Shown: positions 32,775 through 41,143 of the stretch, one piece after another
Layout: each line of letters begins with the position of its first letter
Numbering within the stretch: the first letter of the stretch is position 1
From: Variovorax sp. PMC12
Lineage (GTDB): Bacteria; Pseudomonadota; Gammaproteobacteria; Burkholderiales; Burkholderiaceae_C
DNA length: 64,000 nt
NCBI RefSeq assembly: GCF_003019815.1
Contig: NZ_CP027773.1
Location: 3,994,501-4,058,500, forward strand
Reading direction: 5' to 3'
The notes under the pieces: model-generated
Databases searched by the model: none
Seen by the model: the letters and a program-made list of their open reading frames with translations, nothing else
Told to the model about the DNA's origin: nothing
Made by a program: the position numbers and the translations under genes

Positions 32775-33721
32775 AGCGCGGCGCCTTCCTCCTGCCCGTG
32801 GCCTGCGCGATCGCCATCGGCATCGCCGGTCCTTTCATGGGTAACTACGCATCGGACTTCGTCGTGAAGATCATGATCCTGTCGATCTTCGCGCTCAGCC
32901 TGGAACTGCTGGTCGGCATGACCGGCCTGGTGAGCCTGGGCCATGCGGCGTTCTACGGCATCGGCGCCTACGTCACCGTGCTGGCGTCGGGCAGCGAAGG
33001 CGGCAACTTCGCGCTGCTGCTGCCGCTGGCCATGGGCGCGGCGGCGCTGTATGCGCTGTTCGTCGGCGCGCTGAGCCTGCGCACGCGCGGGGTGTACTTC
33101 ATCATGGTGACGCTGGCCTTCGCGCAGATGGCCTTCTTCGTGTTCCACGACACCAAGGTCGGCGGCGGCAGCGACGGCATCTACATGTACGTGCGGCCCG
33201 CCATCGGCGCGCTCGACATGGAGAACCGTACCGTGCTGTTCTACGTGGTGCTGGCGTCGCTGGTGTTCACCTACGGGCTGCTGGCCCTGATTCGCCGCTC
33301 GCGCTTCGGTGCGGCGCTGGCGGGCATCCGCGTGAACGAGCAGCGCATGCGCGCGGCGGGGTTCTCGGTGTACGGCTACAAGCTCGCGGCCTTCGTGCTG
33401 GCGGGTGCGCTGGCCGGGCTCGCGGGCTTCCTGCTGGCCTCGCGCGACGGCGTGGTCAACCCCGAGCTGATGGCATGGCACAACTCGGGCGAGGTGCTGC
33501 TGATGGTGATTCTCGGCGGCCTCGGCCATCTGCGCGGCGCGGTGATCGGCGCCATCGCGTTCACGCTGCTCAAGGAAATTTTCTCGACGCATGCCGTGAT
33601 GGGTCCGCTGGCCGACCACTGGCAGCTGACGCTGGGGCTGACGATCATCGTGTTCGTAGCGCTGCTGCCCAAGGGCCTGATCGGCCTGGTGCAGCGCCTG
33701 TCGCCGAAGGGGGCCGCATGA
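32771..33721 (+). CDS. livM: branched-chain-type ABC transporter permease LivM
   Basis: 316-aa inner-membrane permease. LELLVGMTGLVSLGHAAFYGIGAYV and RTRGVYFIMVTLAFAQMAFF are LivM signatures; NEQRMRAAGFSVYGYKLAAFVLAGALAG is the ATPase-docking region. It begins inside the livH stop (ATGA). A 127-bp gap containing a family B repeat separates it from livG. Confidence 0.93.
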   Translation: MKRGAFLLPVACAIAIGIAGPFMGNYASDFVVKIMILSIFALSLELLVGMTGLVSLGHAAFYGIGAYVTVLASGSEGGNFALLLPLAMGAAALYALFVGALSLRTRGVYFIMVTLAFAQMAFFVFHDTKVGGGSDGIYMYVRPAIGALDMENRTVLFYVVLASLVFTYGLLALIRRSRFGAALAGIRVNEQRMRAAGFSVYGYKLAAFVLAGALAGLAGFLLASRDGVVNPELMAWHNSGEVLLMVILGGLGHLRGAVIGAIAFTLLKEIFSTHAVMGPLADHWQLTLGLTIIVFVALLPKGLIGLVQRLSPKGAA

Positions 33722-33730
33722 CCCCGCGTT

Positions 33731-33844
33731 TCTCCCTCCCCTCCCGGGGGAGGGCCGGGGTGGGGGCACGCGGCCTCCAACGCCGCGCAGCATCAAAGGC
33801 CGCATGCCCCCATCCCAACCTTCCCCCGGAAGGGGAAGGAGCAA
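33731..33844. repeat. family B palindromic repeat, copy 3 (supplies livG Shine-Dalgarno)
   Basis: About 114 bp, with the same inverted ends as copy 2 (CTCCCTCCCCTCCCGGGG and CCCCCATCCCAACCTTCCCC ... GGAAGGAGCAA). The terminal AAGGAG is 8 nt from the livG ATG, so the repeat provides the ribosome-binding site. It interrupts an otherwise tightly packed transporter operon. Confidence 0.8.
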
Positions 33845-33848
33845 GACC

Positions 33849-34598
33849 ATGAACGCACTGCTCTCCGTCGAAAAACTCACGCGCCGCTTCGGCGGCCTCA
33901 CCGCCGTCAACGCCGTCACGCTCGACCTGCACGTCGGCGAAGTGCACGCCGTGATCGGCACCAACGGCGCGGGCAAGTCGACGCTGATCAACATGCTCTC
34001 CGGCGAGATCGAAGCCTCCGAAGGCCGCATCGCGCTCGACGGCGTGGACATCACCGGCCGCGCCCAGGCGAAGCGCGCGCGCGACGGCGTGGGCCGCAGC
34101 TACCAGCGCACGACCATCTTCCCGGAGTTCAGCGTGCACGAGAACTGCCGGCTCGCCGCTCAGGCCGCCACGCCGAAACCATGGGCGTTCTGGCAATCGT
34201 CGCAAAGCTGCGCCGCCAGCACCGCATCGGCCGACGCGGCACTGGAAGCGGCAGGCCTCGCCCACGAGGCGCACCGCATCGCCGGCACCATGAGCCACGG
34301 CGCGCAACGGCAGCTCGAAGTGGCCATGTGCCTGGCCACCAAGCCGCGCGTGCTGCTGCTCGACGAACCGCTCGCCGGCATGGGTGCCGAGGAAACCGAC
34401 CGCATGCTCACGCTGCTCGCGCGGCTGAAGGCCACACATGCCATCCTGCTGGTGGAGCACGACATGGACGCGGTGTTCCGCATCGCCGACCGCATCACCG
34501 TGATGGTGAACGGCACGGTCATCGCCACGGGCAACCCCGCGGAGATCCGCGAGAACCCCGAAGTGCGCACCGCCTATCTCGGCGAGGAGCAACACTGA
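33849..34598 (+). CDS. livG: branched-chain-type ABC transporter ATP-binding protein LivG
   Basis: 249-aa ATPase: Walker A GTNGAGKST, Walker B VLLLDEPLAGM and switch LLVEHDMDAVF. The usual LSGGQ signature is replaced by MSHGAQRQLEVAM, as in many LivG proteins of aromatic-acid importers. It pairs with LivF as a heterodimeric motor. Its stop overlaps the livF start (TGATG). Confidence 0.93.
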   Translation: MNALLSVEKLTRRFGGLTAVNAVTLDLHVGEVHAVIGTNGAGKSTLINMLSGEIEASEGRIALDGVDITGRAQAKRARDGVGRSYQRTTIFPEFSVHENCRLAAQAATPKPWAFWQSSQSCAASTASADAALEAAGLAHEAHRIAGTMSHGAQRQLEVAMCLATKPRVLLLDEPLAGMGAEETDRMLTLLARLKATHAILLVEHDMDAVFRIADRITVMVNGTVIATGNPAEIRENPEVRTAYLGEEQH

Positions 34599-35299
34599 TG
34601 CTGATCGTGCGAGACCTCAACACCTACTACGGCAACAGCCACATCCTGCGCGGCGTGCATGCCGGCATTCCGGCGGCCACCTCGGTCGGCCTGCTCGGGC
34701 GCAACGGCATGGGCAAGACCACGCTGATCCGCACGATGATGGGCTACGTGCGCCCCGCTTCGGGCGAAGTGCAGGTCGACGGCCGCACCGTCACCGGCCT
34801 GCCGCCCGAGAAGATGGCGCGGCTGGGCATCGGCTACGTGCCAGAGGGGCGCGGCATCTTCCCCAACCTGTCGGTGCGCGAGAACCTCGTGATGAGCGAG
34901 CGCGCCGGCATCGACGGCCGCCGCGAATGGACCTTCGACCGCGTCATGGCGACCTTCCCGCGCCTGTCGGAGCGGCTGTCGCACGGCGGCCAGCAGCTGT
35001 CGGGCGGCGAGCAGCAGATGCTGTCGATCGGCCGCGCGCTCATGACCAACCCGCGCCTGCTGATCCTCGACGAAGCCACCGAAGGCCTGGCGCCGCTGAT
35101 CGTGGCCGAGATCTGGCGCGTGATCGGCGAGATCCGCGCCACCGGCATCGCCACGCTGATCGTCGACCGCGACTACCGCAAGGTGCTGGCGCATACCGAC
35201 CTGGCGGTGGTGATGGAGAAGGGGCAGATCGTGCGGCACGGGGCTTCGGCGGATCTGCTGGCCGAGCCGCATGCGCTGGAGGAACTGCTGGGGGTGTGA
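34598..35299 (+). CDS. livF: branched-chain-type ABC transporter ATP-binding protein LivF
   Basis: 233-aa ATPase: Walker A GRNGMGKTT, signature QLSGGEQQMLSIG, Walker B LLILDEATEGLAP and YVPEGRGIFPNLSVRENL, typical of LivF. The switch region reads LIVDRDYRKV where LVEQN is usual, so the switch His/Asn position is altered here as in some close relatives. It is the last gene of the benzoate-importer operon; a 130-bp gap follows before the AcoR-like regulator. Confidence 0.92.
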   Translation: MLIVRDLNTYYGNSHILRGVHAGIPAATSVGLLGRNGMGKTTLIRTMMGYVRPASGEVQVDGRTVTGLPPEKMARLGIGYVPEGRGIFPNLSVRENLVMSERAGIDGRREWTFDRVMATFPRLSERLSHGGQQLSGGEQQMLSIGRALMTNPRLLILDEATEGLAPLIVAEIWRVIGEIRATGIATLIVDRDYRKVLAHTDLAVVMEKGQIVRHGASADLLAEPHALEELLGV

Positions 35300-35429
35300 A
35301 GCCCGACGCCGACCCCTTGCGTTGTGAGAGGGAGTAACACGTCCGTTCCACCGGGTTTCACCTCTCCACTGCGACAGTGCGACAGCCGAATGATGTGCGG
35401 CTGCCCACCCAGGCACAGCGAGGTTGACC

Positions 35430-37367
35430 ATGGCTTCCCTGCAATCGCGTCACATCGACAACGTCTACTCCATCGCCACCGGCGCGGCGCTCGCCGACCC
35501 GGCGCAGAGCCTGGTCCACAAGTCGTGGGCGCGCTGCGTGCGCGACCATGGGCTCGATCCGTCGAAGCCGAGCCCCGCGCGCATACTTCCGGCGCAGGAG
35601 GTGCGCGCGCACCAGCAGCAGCTCGAACACTTCCTGCGCGCCGCCCGCGCGGGCATGGAAGACATCTACCGCCGCGTGGCCGACCTGGGCTACATGGTGC
35701 TGCTGACGGATGCCGAGGGCATCACGGTCGACTACATCGGCCACCCCGCGTGGGACGACCAGCTGCGCAAGGCCGGCCTGTACCTGGGCGCCGACTGGAA
35801 CGAGGCCCACGCCGGCACCTGCGGCGTGGGCACCTGCCTGGTCGAGCGCCAGCCGATGACCTGCCACCAGACCGAGCACTTCGACGCCACGCACATCGCG
35901 CTCACCTGCACCACCGCGCCGCTGTTCGATCACAGCGGCAAGCTCACGGCCATCCTCGACGTGTCGGCGCTGCGCTCGCCCGAAGCGCGCGAGAGCCAGC
36001 ACCTGGTGCGCCACCTGGTGTCGATGTATGCGCGGATGATCGAAGACGCCGATTTCCTGCGCCACTTCCGCGGCCACTGGATCCTGCGGCTGGGCAGCGC
36101 CTACGGGCTGGTCGACGTGGCGGGCGAGGTGATGCTGGCCTTCGACGATGGCGGCACGCTGGCGGGCGCCAACGGCGGCGCGCGGCAGGCCTTTGCGGGG
36201 CATGCGCTGAGCGGCGCGGTGTCGGAACTGCTGCATATGCCGATGGATGCGATCTGGCGCATCGGCAACGGCGGTGCTGCGTCGGCACTGATGCCCTTCG
36301 CGCACACGGTGCTGCTGCCGGGCGGGGGCGAATATCACGCGTCGCTGATCGCGCCGCGCGTGCGCAGGGCGTCGGCGCCGGCCGCAGCCGGCGCGCCGAG
36401 TCCCCGGCCTTCCGACAGGTTGCCGCCACTGGAGCGCATCGCCGGTGACGACCCAGCGATGCAGAAGCTGCTCGCCCAGGCGCGCAGGCTGGTGGACCGA
36501 GGCATCCACGTGCTGGTCGAAGGCGAGACCGGCAGCGGCAAGGAAGTGCTTGCGCGTGCGCTTCACGGCGCGAGCAGCCGCGCGGCGATGCCCTTCGTGG
36601 CGGTGAACTGCGCGGCCATTCCCGATTCGCTGATCGAGAGCGAGCTGTTCGGCTACACGCCCGGCAGCTTCACGGGAGGCCGCGCCAAGGGCATGAAGGG
36701 ACTGATCGCGCAGGCCGACAGGGGCACGCTGTTCCTCGACGAAATCGGCGACATGCCGATGGCGCTGCAGACGCGGCTGTTGCGCGTGCTGTCCGAAGGC
36801 GAGGTGCTGCCGCTGGGGGCCGAATCGCCGCAGCGGGTAGACATTGCGGTGGTCGCGGCCACGCACCGGCACCTGCCCGACCTGGTGGCCTCGGGGCGGT
36901 TTCGCGAAGACCTGTATTACCGGCTGTGCGGTGCGGTGCTGAAGCTGCCGCCGCTGCGCGAGCGCGGCGATAGGCGCTACCTGATCGAGGGGATGTTCAA
37001 CGAGGAGGCTGCGGCGATGTCTTCGCCGGCGCGCTTGTCGGAAGAGGCAATGCGGCAGCTGCTCGCGCATGACTGGCCAGGAAATCTGCGGGAGTTGCGC
37101 AATGTGCTGCGGCTGGCGTTGGCGCTGTGCAGCGGTGCGAGCGTGAGCGCGCAGGATCTGCAACTGCAGCAGGAAGATGCAGAGGCTGCCGTCCATGCCG
37201 ATATGGCGCCCGATGAAGACGCCGCCGCCGAAACCGGACGGCTGATCGATGCGCTGAAGCGCCACCGCTGGCACGTCGCCCGCGCGGCCGACGAACTCGG
37301 CATGAGCCGCGCGACCGCCTATCGACACATGAAGCGGCTGGGCATCGTGGCGCCGCGGCGCGGATAG
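35430..37367 (+). CDS. sigma-54-type AcoR-like regulator with altered GAFTGA loop
   Basis: 645-aa regulator: an N-terminal GAF-type sensory region (about 50-215), an AAA+ domain with Walker A GETGSGKE (near 365-372) and Walker B GTLFLDEIGDM, and a C-terminal Fis-type helix-turn-helix (ARAADELGMSRATAYRHM). The sigma-54 contact loop reads GSFTGG (near 412-417) where GAFTGA is usual. The ATG was preferred over a TTG two codons earlier. It follows the benzoate importer in the same direction. AcoR relatives respond to small organic compounds; whether it controls the liv genes is unknown. Confidence 0.9.
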   Translation: MASLQSRHIDNVYSIATGAALADPAQSLVHKSWARCVRDHGLDPSKPSPARILPAQEVRAHQQQLEHFLRAARAGMEDIYRRVADLGYMVLLTDAEGITVDYIGHPAWDDQLRKAGLYLGADWNEAHAGTCGVGTCLVERQPMTCHQTEHFDATHIALTCTTAPLFDHSGKLTAILDVSALRSPEARESQHLVRHLVSMYARMIEDADFLRHFRGHWILRLGSAYGLVDVAGEVMLAFDDGGTLAGANGGARQAFAGHALSGAVSELLHMPMDAIWRIGNGGAASALMPFAHTVLLPGGGEYHASLIAPRVRRASAPAAAGAPSPRPSDRLPPLERIAGDDPAMQKLLAQARRLVDRGIHVLVEGETGSGKEVLARALHGASSRAAMPFVAVNCAAIPDSLIESELFGYTPGSFTGGRAKGMKGLIAQADRGTLFLDEIGDMPMALQTRLLRVLSEGEVLPLGAESPQRVDIAVVAATHRHLPDLVASGRFREDLYYRLCGAVLKLPPLRERGDRRYLIEGMFNEEAAAMSSPARLSEEAMRQLLAHDWPGNLRELRNVLRLALALCSGASVSAQDLQLQQEDAEAAVHADMAPDEDAAAETGRLIDALKRHRWHVARAADELGMSRATAYRHMKRLGIVAPRRG

Positions 37368-37484
37368 GGACGCGCCTCAGTCCGCAGGTAGCGGACGAAC
37401 TCGGCGTGGACGATGCCGTCGATCACGTCAGCCTGCAGCAGTTGCCCGTCGATTCGGATCATGCCTCGCCAGGCATGCGCATGG

Positions 37485-37521
37485 AAAAAGCCCGCGAAGC
37501 CTTGGATGGCCTGGCGGGCTT
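37485..37521 (-). terminator. intrinsic terminator for the lipoprotein gene
   Basis: On the minus strand a GC-rich stem (AAGCCCGC / GCGGGCTT with an 18-nt loop that can itself pair) is followed by TTTTT. It lies about 35 nt beyond the lipoprotein stop and ends leftward transcription, opposite the AcoR-like gene. Confidence 0.7.
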
Positions 37522-37554
37522 CACTCATGGCCTTGCCGGCCGGGTCTCGACCTG

Positions 37555-38961
37555 CTACTGGATGAGCCCGATGTGCAGGAAGCCGGCGCGGGCCGATGGG
37601 CTGCGCGCACCGATCAGCAGTTCCAGGCTCTTCGAGCGCATGGAGAAGAACGCGTCAGGACCTGATGCCGCCGAGCGGATGCCGTAAGGCGACGCGGCGC
37701 CGACTGCCGCAACCGTGAGGCCCAGGAGATTCGTGGTCGCGTCGGTCATGGCGAGTTGGTAGCTCGTCGTAGAGACGATCGACATGTCCATCGTGCCGCT
37801 TGTCGACCAGCCGGCAAAACTGCTGAAAGCCACGTATTGCGGCGCCGCCGGCACGCCGATGGCCAGCACCTGGCCACCAGTGGCGGGAGATGTGCCCGCG
37901 CTCAGATAGATCTTCTCGCCTTCGAAAATGGCGATGCCAAAGCGGCCCAGAAGTGTTCCGTCCGCAGGGTTCTTCAGCGACCAGAGACCGCTTTCGGCAT
38001 CGGCATCCGCTTCGACCTTGCTGGTCACCAAGCTTGCCGGCGGGCAATCTTCGATTCTGTAGATGATCTGGTCGACGCACTGCTTCATCACTGTCCCGCC
38101 GCCAGAGATCTGGATTTGAGCAATTGCGGATTCGCGGGCAGATGCCGTGACCTCGATGCGCGCACGGTCGTAGGTACCGTCGAGCCTGCTTTGCGTCGTC
38201 AGAAGAGCCCGGGTCGCCACCAGTGGTGCGGCCATGTAAGACACGGGCGCCGAGAATGGCTTGGCGAACGGGAACGCACCGACGATGTTGTCCCCCAGGC
38301 CCCACAGCGCGGACGTATTCGTGCCGGTGATGCGATTGCTCTGTACCTTCCAGTCGTTGACGAGCGTCGACGGGGAAGGCGGCGTCAGGGTGCCGCTGGT
38401 GGTATCTCCAGCCGCATCCGTCATGCTGTAGGTGGCCTTGTCGAAGTCGATGCTCAGTTTCTGCCGAGAGCCGTTCGCTGCGAACACCATGTAGTCGCCA
38501 TTGCGATAGTCGCCCGTCTGAACGACGAAGCTCAGTTCCTTCGAGCGATTTTCCGAAGCACTCGCCACGAGCTTGTAGGCGCCGGTCTTCGTCTTGTCTG
38601 GATTGGCGAGTCGCGAAACCCACTCGGTGGCAGTGGTGTCGACATCCGTGCGAGTCACGACACCGGTACCGGCATCGCCGGTCCACGCGACGTTGTCGCT
38701 AGCTCTGACGACGACTCGTTGGCCGGGAAGCACGCTGTACTTGCCACTGCCGTCAGGCGTTGCTGCCGTACCGGCGATCTCGACCGTGAGTTTCAATTCA
38801 GCTGCCGCCGGCGTTTGCGGTGCCGGTGCCGGTGCTGGTGCCGGCGCAACGGCGATCGGCAGCAGTGGGACGCCGCCTCCTCCTCCGCCCCCACCACCGC
38901 CGCAACCGGCAAGACCCACCACCATGGCCGCGGTGAACGCGGTGCCAATGCTTCTCCTCAT
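37555..38961 (-). CDS. large poly-Gly lipoprotein, unknown function
   Basis: 468-aa protein with a lipoprotein signal (MRRSIGTAFTAAMVVGLAGC, Cys20 in the lipobox), then a run of Gly residues, an Ala-Pro linker, and a beta-rich domain from about residue 50. Segments such as GKYSVLPGQRVVVRASDNVAWTG look immunoglobulin-like. Two cysteines (KQCVDQ, EDCPPAS) could form a disulfide. I do not recognise a named family. Codon use is visibly less GC-rich than in the neighbours. The start was chosen over an ATG 12 codons upstream because GAGGGA precedes it and the signal peptide then begins correctly. Probably surface- or periplasm-facing. Confidence 0.82.
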   Translation of the reverse strand: MRRSIGTAFTAAMVVGLAGCGGGGGGGGGGVPLLPIAVAPAPAPAPAPQTPAAAELKLTVEIAGTAATPDGSGKYSVLPGQRVVVRASDNVAWTGDAGTGVVTRTDVDTTATEWVSRLANPDKTKTGAYKLVASASENRSKELSFVVQTGDYRNGDYMVFAANGSRQKLSIDFDKATYSMTDAAGDTTSGTLTPPSPSTLVNDWKVQSNRITGTNTSALWGLGDNIVGAFPFAKPFSAPVSYMAAPLVATRALLTTQSRLDGTYDRARIEVTASARESAIAQIQISGGGTVMKQCVDQIIYRIEDCPPASLVTSKVEADADAESGLWSLKNPADGTLLGRFGIAIFEGEKIYLSAGTSPATGGQVLAIGVPAAPQYVAFSSFAGWSTSGTMDMSIVSTTSYQLAMTDATTNLLGLTVAAVGAASPYGIRSAASGPDAFFSMRSKSLELLIGARSPSARAGFLHIGLIQ

Positions 38962-39331
38962 CTCTCTGTCCCTCTGGATTTGTATTGATCGATGCACTCC
39001 GGCGACGCCGGGGCGCTTCGAATTTAGCGATAACCTTTGTTTAAGAAGATAAAAGGCCTATGGAAAGTCGGATTGGCGCCACATTTGTTCGGCCGGATTC
39101 GGGTCGCCCTCATAAAAAATAGTGCCAAAGTGCTCTTTGCCTGAATGAATTCGTCTCGACGTGTCGCGGGGCAGTCGCAGTCCAAACGAGACGGGATGTG
39201 CGCCGTGAGACAAAACGCAGTCCAAGTCATTGATTCCCCGTGACTCCCCACGCGGCATGAAAGCTGCGCAATGGAAGCCGCGCCGCCCAGATGGCGCCGC
39301 ACATCCATCAACGACGCTACGGAGACACGCA
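38962..39331. other. 370-bp gap of lower GC between lipoprotein and monooxygenase genes
   Basis: This divergent gap is clearly richer in A and T than the surroundings, with stretches such as TTTGTTTAAGAAGATAAAAGG and CATAAAAAATAGTGCC. It should hold promoters for both flanking genes. I find no convincing paired -35/-10, no repeat of families A-C, and no credible gene; one ORF on the minus strand looks like chance. Confidence 0.5.
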
Positions 39332-41134
39332 ATGACAGACACCATCACCGCCCCCACCCGGGCTGCGGCCCAATGGCTCGCCGACTTCGCCGCCGCGCTC
39401 GCGCAGGGCGACATCGACACAGCCGTCGCGCTCTTCGAGCCCGACAGCTTCTGGCGCGACCTCGTCGCCTTCACCTGGAACATCCGCACGCAGGAAGGAC
39501 CGGCTGCGATCCGCGCAATGCTGCAGGCGCGGCTGGCCGACACGCAGCCCACGGCCTTCGCCTTGGAGGGCGAAGCGACCGAGGCCGACGGCGTGGTCGA
39601 CGCGTGGTTCACCTTCGAGACGCGCGTGGCGCGCGGCCGTGGCCACCTGCGGCTTCGCAACGGCAAGGCCTGGACGCTGCTCACCACCATGACCGAGCTG
39701 AAGGGCTTCGAGGAAAAGACGGGTGAGAACCGCGTCAAGGGCGCGGAGCACGGCGTGCACAAGGGCCGCAAGAACTGGCTGGAGAAGCGCCGCGACGAAG
39801 AGGCGGCGCTCGGCTATACCGAGCAGCCCGAGGTGGTGGTCATCGGCGGCGGCCAGGGCGGCATCGCGCTCGGGGCCCGGCTGCGCCGGCTGGGCGTGCC
39901 GACCATCATCGTGGAGCGCAACGCGAAGGCCGGAGACTCCTGGCGCAAGCGCTACAAGTCGCTGTGCCTGCACGACCCGGTCTGGTACGACCACCTGCCC
40001 TACATGCCCTTCCCCGACGACTGGCCGGTGTTCGCTCCCAAGGACAAGATCGGCGACTGGCTGGAGATGTACACGAAGATCATGGAGCTGAACTACTGGA
40101 GCTCCACCACCGCGAAGAAGGCGCGCTTCGACGAGGCCACGCAGCGCTGGGAAGTGACTGTGGAGCGCGAGGGCAAGCCGGTGGTGCTGCGGCCGAAGCA
40201 GCTGGTGTTCGCGCTCGGCGTGTCGGGCTATCCGAACGTGCCGAAGGTGGCGGGCGCTGAGAACTTCAAGGGCGACCAGCACCATTCCAGCCAGCATCCG
40301 GGGCCCGAAGCCTACGCGGGCAAGAAGTGCGTGGTGCTGGGCTCCAACAACTCGGCGCACGACATCTGCGCGGCGCTGTGGGAGCACGGCGCCGACGTGA
40401 CGATGATCCAGCGCTCGTCCACGCACATCGCGCCTTCGCAGTCGCTGATGGAACTGGCGCTGGGCGGGCTGTACTCGGAGCAGGCGGTGAAGAACGGCAT
40501 CGACCACCACAAGGGCGACCTGATCTTCGCGTCGGTGCCCTACAGGATCATGCACACCTTCCACATCCCGGTGTACGAGGAGATGAAGAAGCGCGACGCC
40601 GACCTGTATGCGCGGCTGGAGAAGGCGGGCTTCCTGCTGGATTTCGGCGTCGACGGCTCGGGCCTGTTCATGAAGTACCTGCGGCGCGGCTCGGGCTACT
40701 ACATCGACGTGGGCGCCTCGGAGCTGGTGGCCAACGGCAGCATCCACCTGAAGAGCGGCGTGAACATCGAGCGGGTGAACGAACACTCGGTGACGCTGAC
40801 CGACGGCACCGAACTGCCGGCCGACCTCCTGGTGTACGCCACCGGCTACGGCTCGATGAACGGCTGGCTCGCCGACCTGATCTCGCCGGAGATCGCCGAC
40901 AAGGTCGGCAAATGCTGGGGCCTGGGCTCCGACACGCCCAAAGACCCGGGGCCGTGGGAAGGCGAGCTGCGCAACATGTGGAAGCCCACGCAGGTCGACA
41001 ACCTGTGGTTCCACGGCGGCAACCTGCACCAGTCGCGGCACTACTCGCAGTTCCTGGCGCTGCAGCTGAAGGCGCGCATGGAAGGGATCGACACGCCGGT
41101 GTACGAACGGGCGCCGTCGCACCACACGCGGTGA
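39332..41134 (+). CDS. flavin-containing monooxygenase with N-terminal NTF2/SnoaL-like domain
   Basis: 600-aa fusion. Residues 1-140 resemble the NTF2/SnoaL-like fold (WLADFAAALAQGDIDTAVALFEPDSFWRDL); residues about 165-590 are a class B flavin monooxygenase. FAD motif VVIGGGQGGIALGARLRRLG, monooxygenase fingerprint FKGDQHHSSQH, NADPH motif VVLGSNNSAHDICAALWEHG, and a C-terminal LLVYATGYGSMNGW. Such enzymes N- or S-hydroxylate, or insert oxygen next to ketones. ACGGAGA precedes the ATG. It converges with a Crp-family gene; the substrate is not evident. Confidence 0.9.
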   Translation: MTDTITAPTRAAAQWLADFAAALAQGDIDTAVALFEPDSFWRDLVAFTWNIRTQEGPAAIRAMLQARLADTQPTAFALEGEATEADGVVDAWFTFETRVARGRGHLRLRNGKAWTLLTTMTELKGFEEKTGENRVKGAEHGVHKGRKNWLEKRRDEEAALGYTEQPEVVVIGGGQGGIALGARLRRLGVPTIIVERNAKAGDSWRKRYKSLCLHDPVWYDHLPYMPFPDDWPVFAPKDKIGDWLEMYTKIMELNYWSSTTAKKARFDEATQRWEVTVEREGKPVVLRPKQLVFALGVSGYPNVPKVAGAENFKGDQHHSSQHPGPEAYAGKKCVVLGSNNSAHDICAALWEHGADVTMIQRSSTHIAPSQSLMELALGGLYSEQAVKNGIDHHKGDLIFASVPYRIMHTFHIPVYEEMKKRDADLYARLEKAGFLLDFGVDGSGLFMKYLRRGSGYYIDVGASELVANGSIHLKSGVNIERVNEHSVTLTDGTELPADLLVYATGYGSMNGWLADLISPEIADKVGKCWGLGSDTPKDPGPWEGELRNMWKPTQVDNLWFHGGNLHQSRHYSQFLALQLKARMEGIDTPVYERAPSHHTR

Positions 41135-41143
41135 GTCAGTCCG

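Noticed and set aside
37319..37528. 69-aa minus-strand frame after the AcoR-like gene
   Set aside because: It runs into the AcoR-like gene, overlaps the terminator of the lipoprotein gene and has no ribosome-binding site or family.
39024..39332. 102-aa minus-strand frame in the lower-GC gap
   Set aside because: No ribosome-binding site, signal or domain. It starts at the monooxygenase start codon region and would block its promoter.
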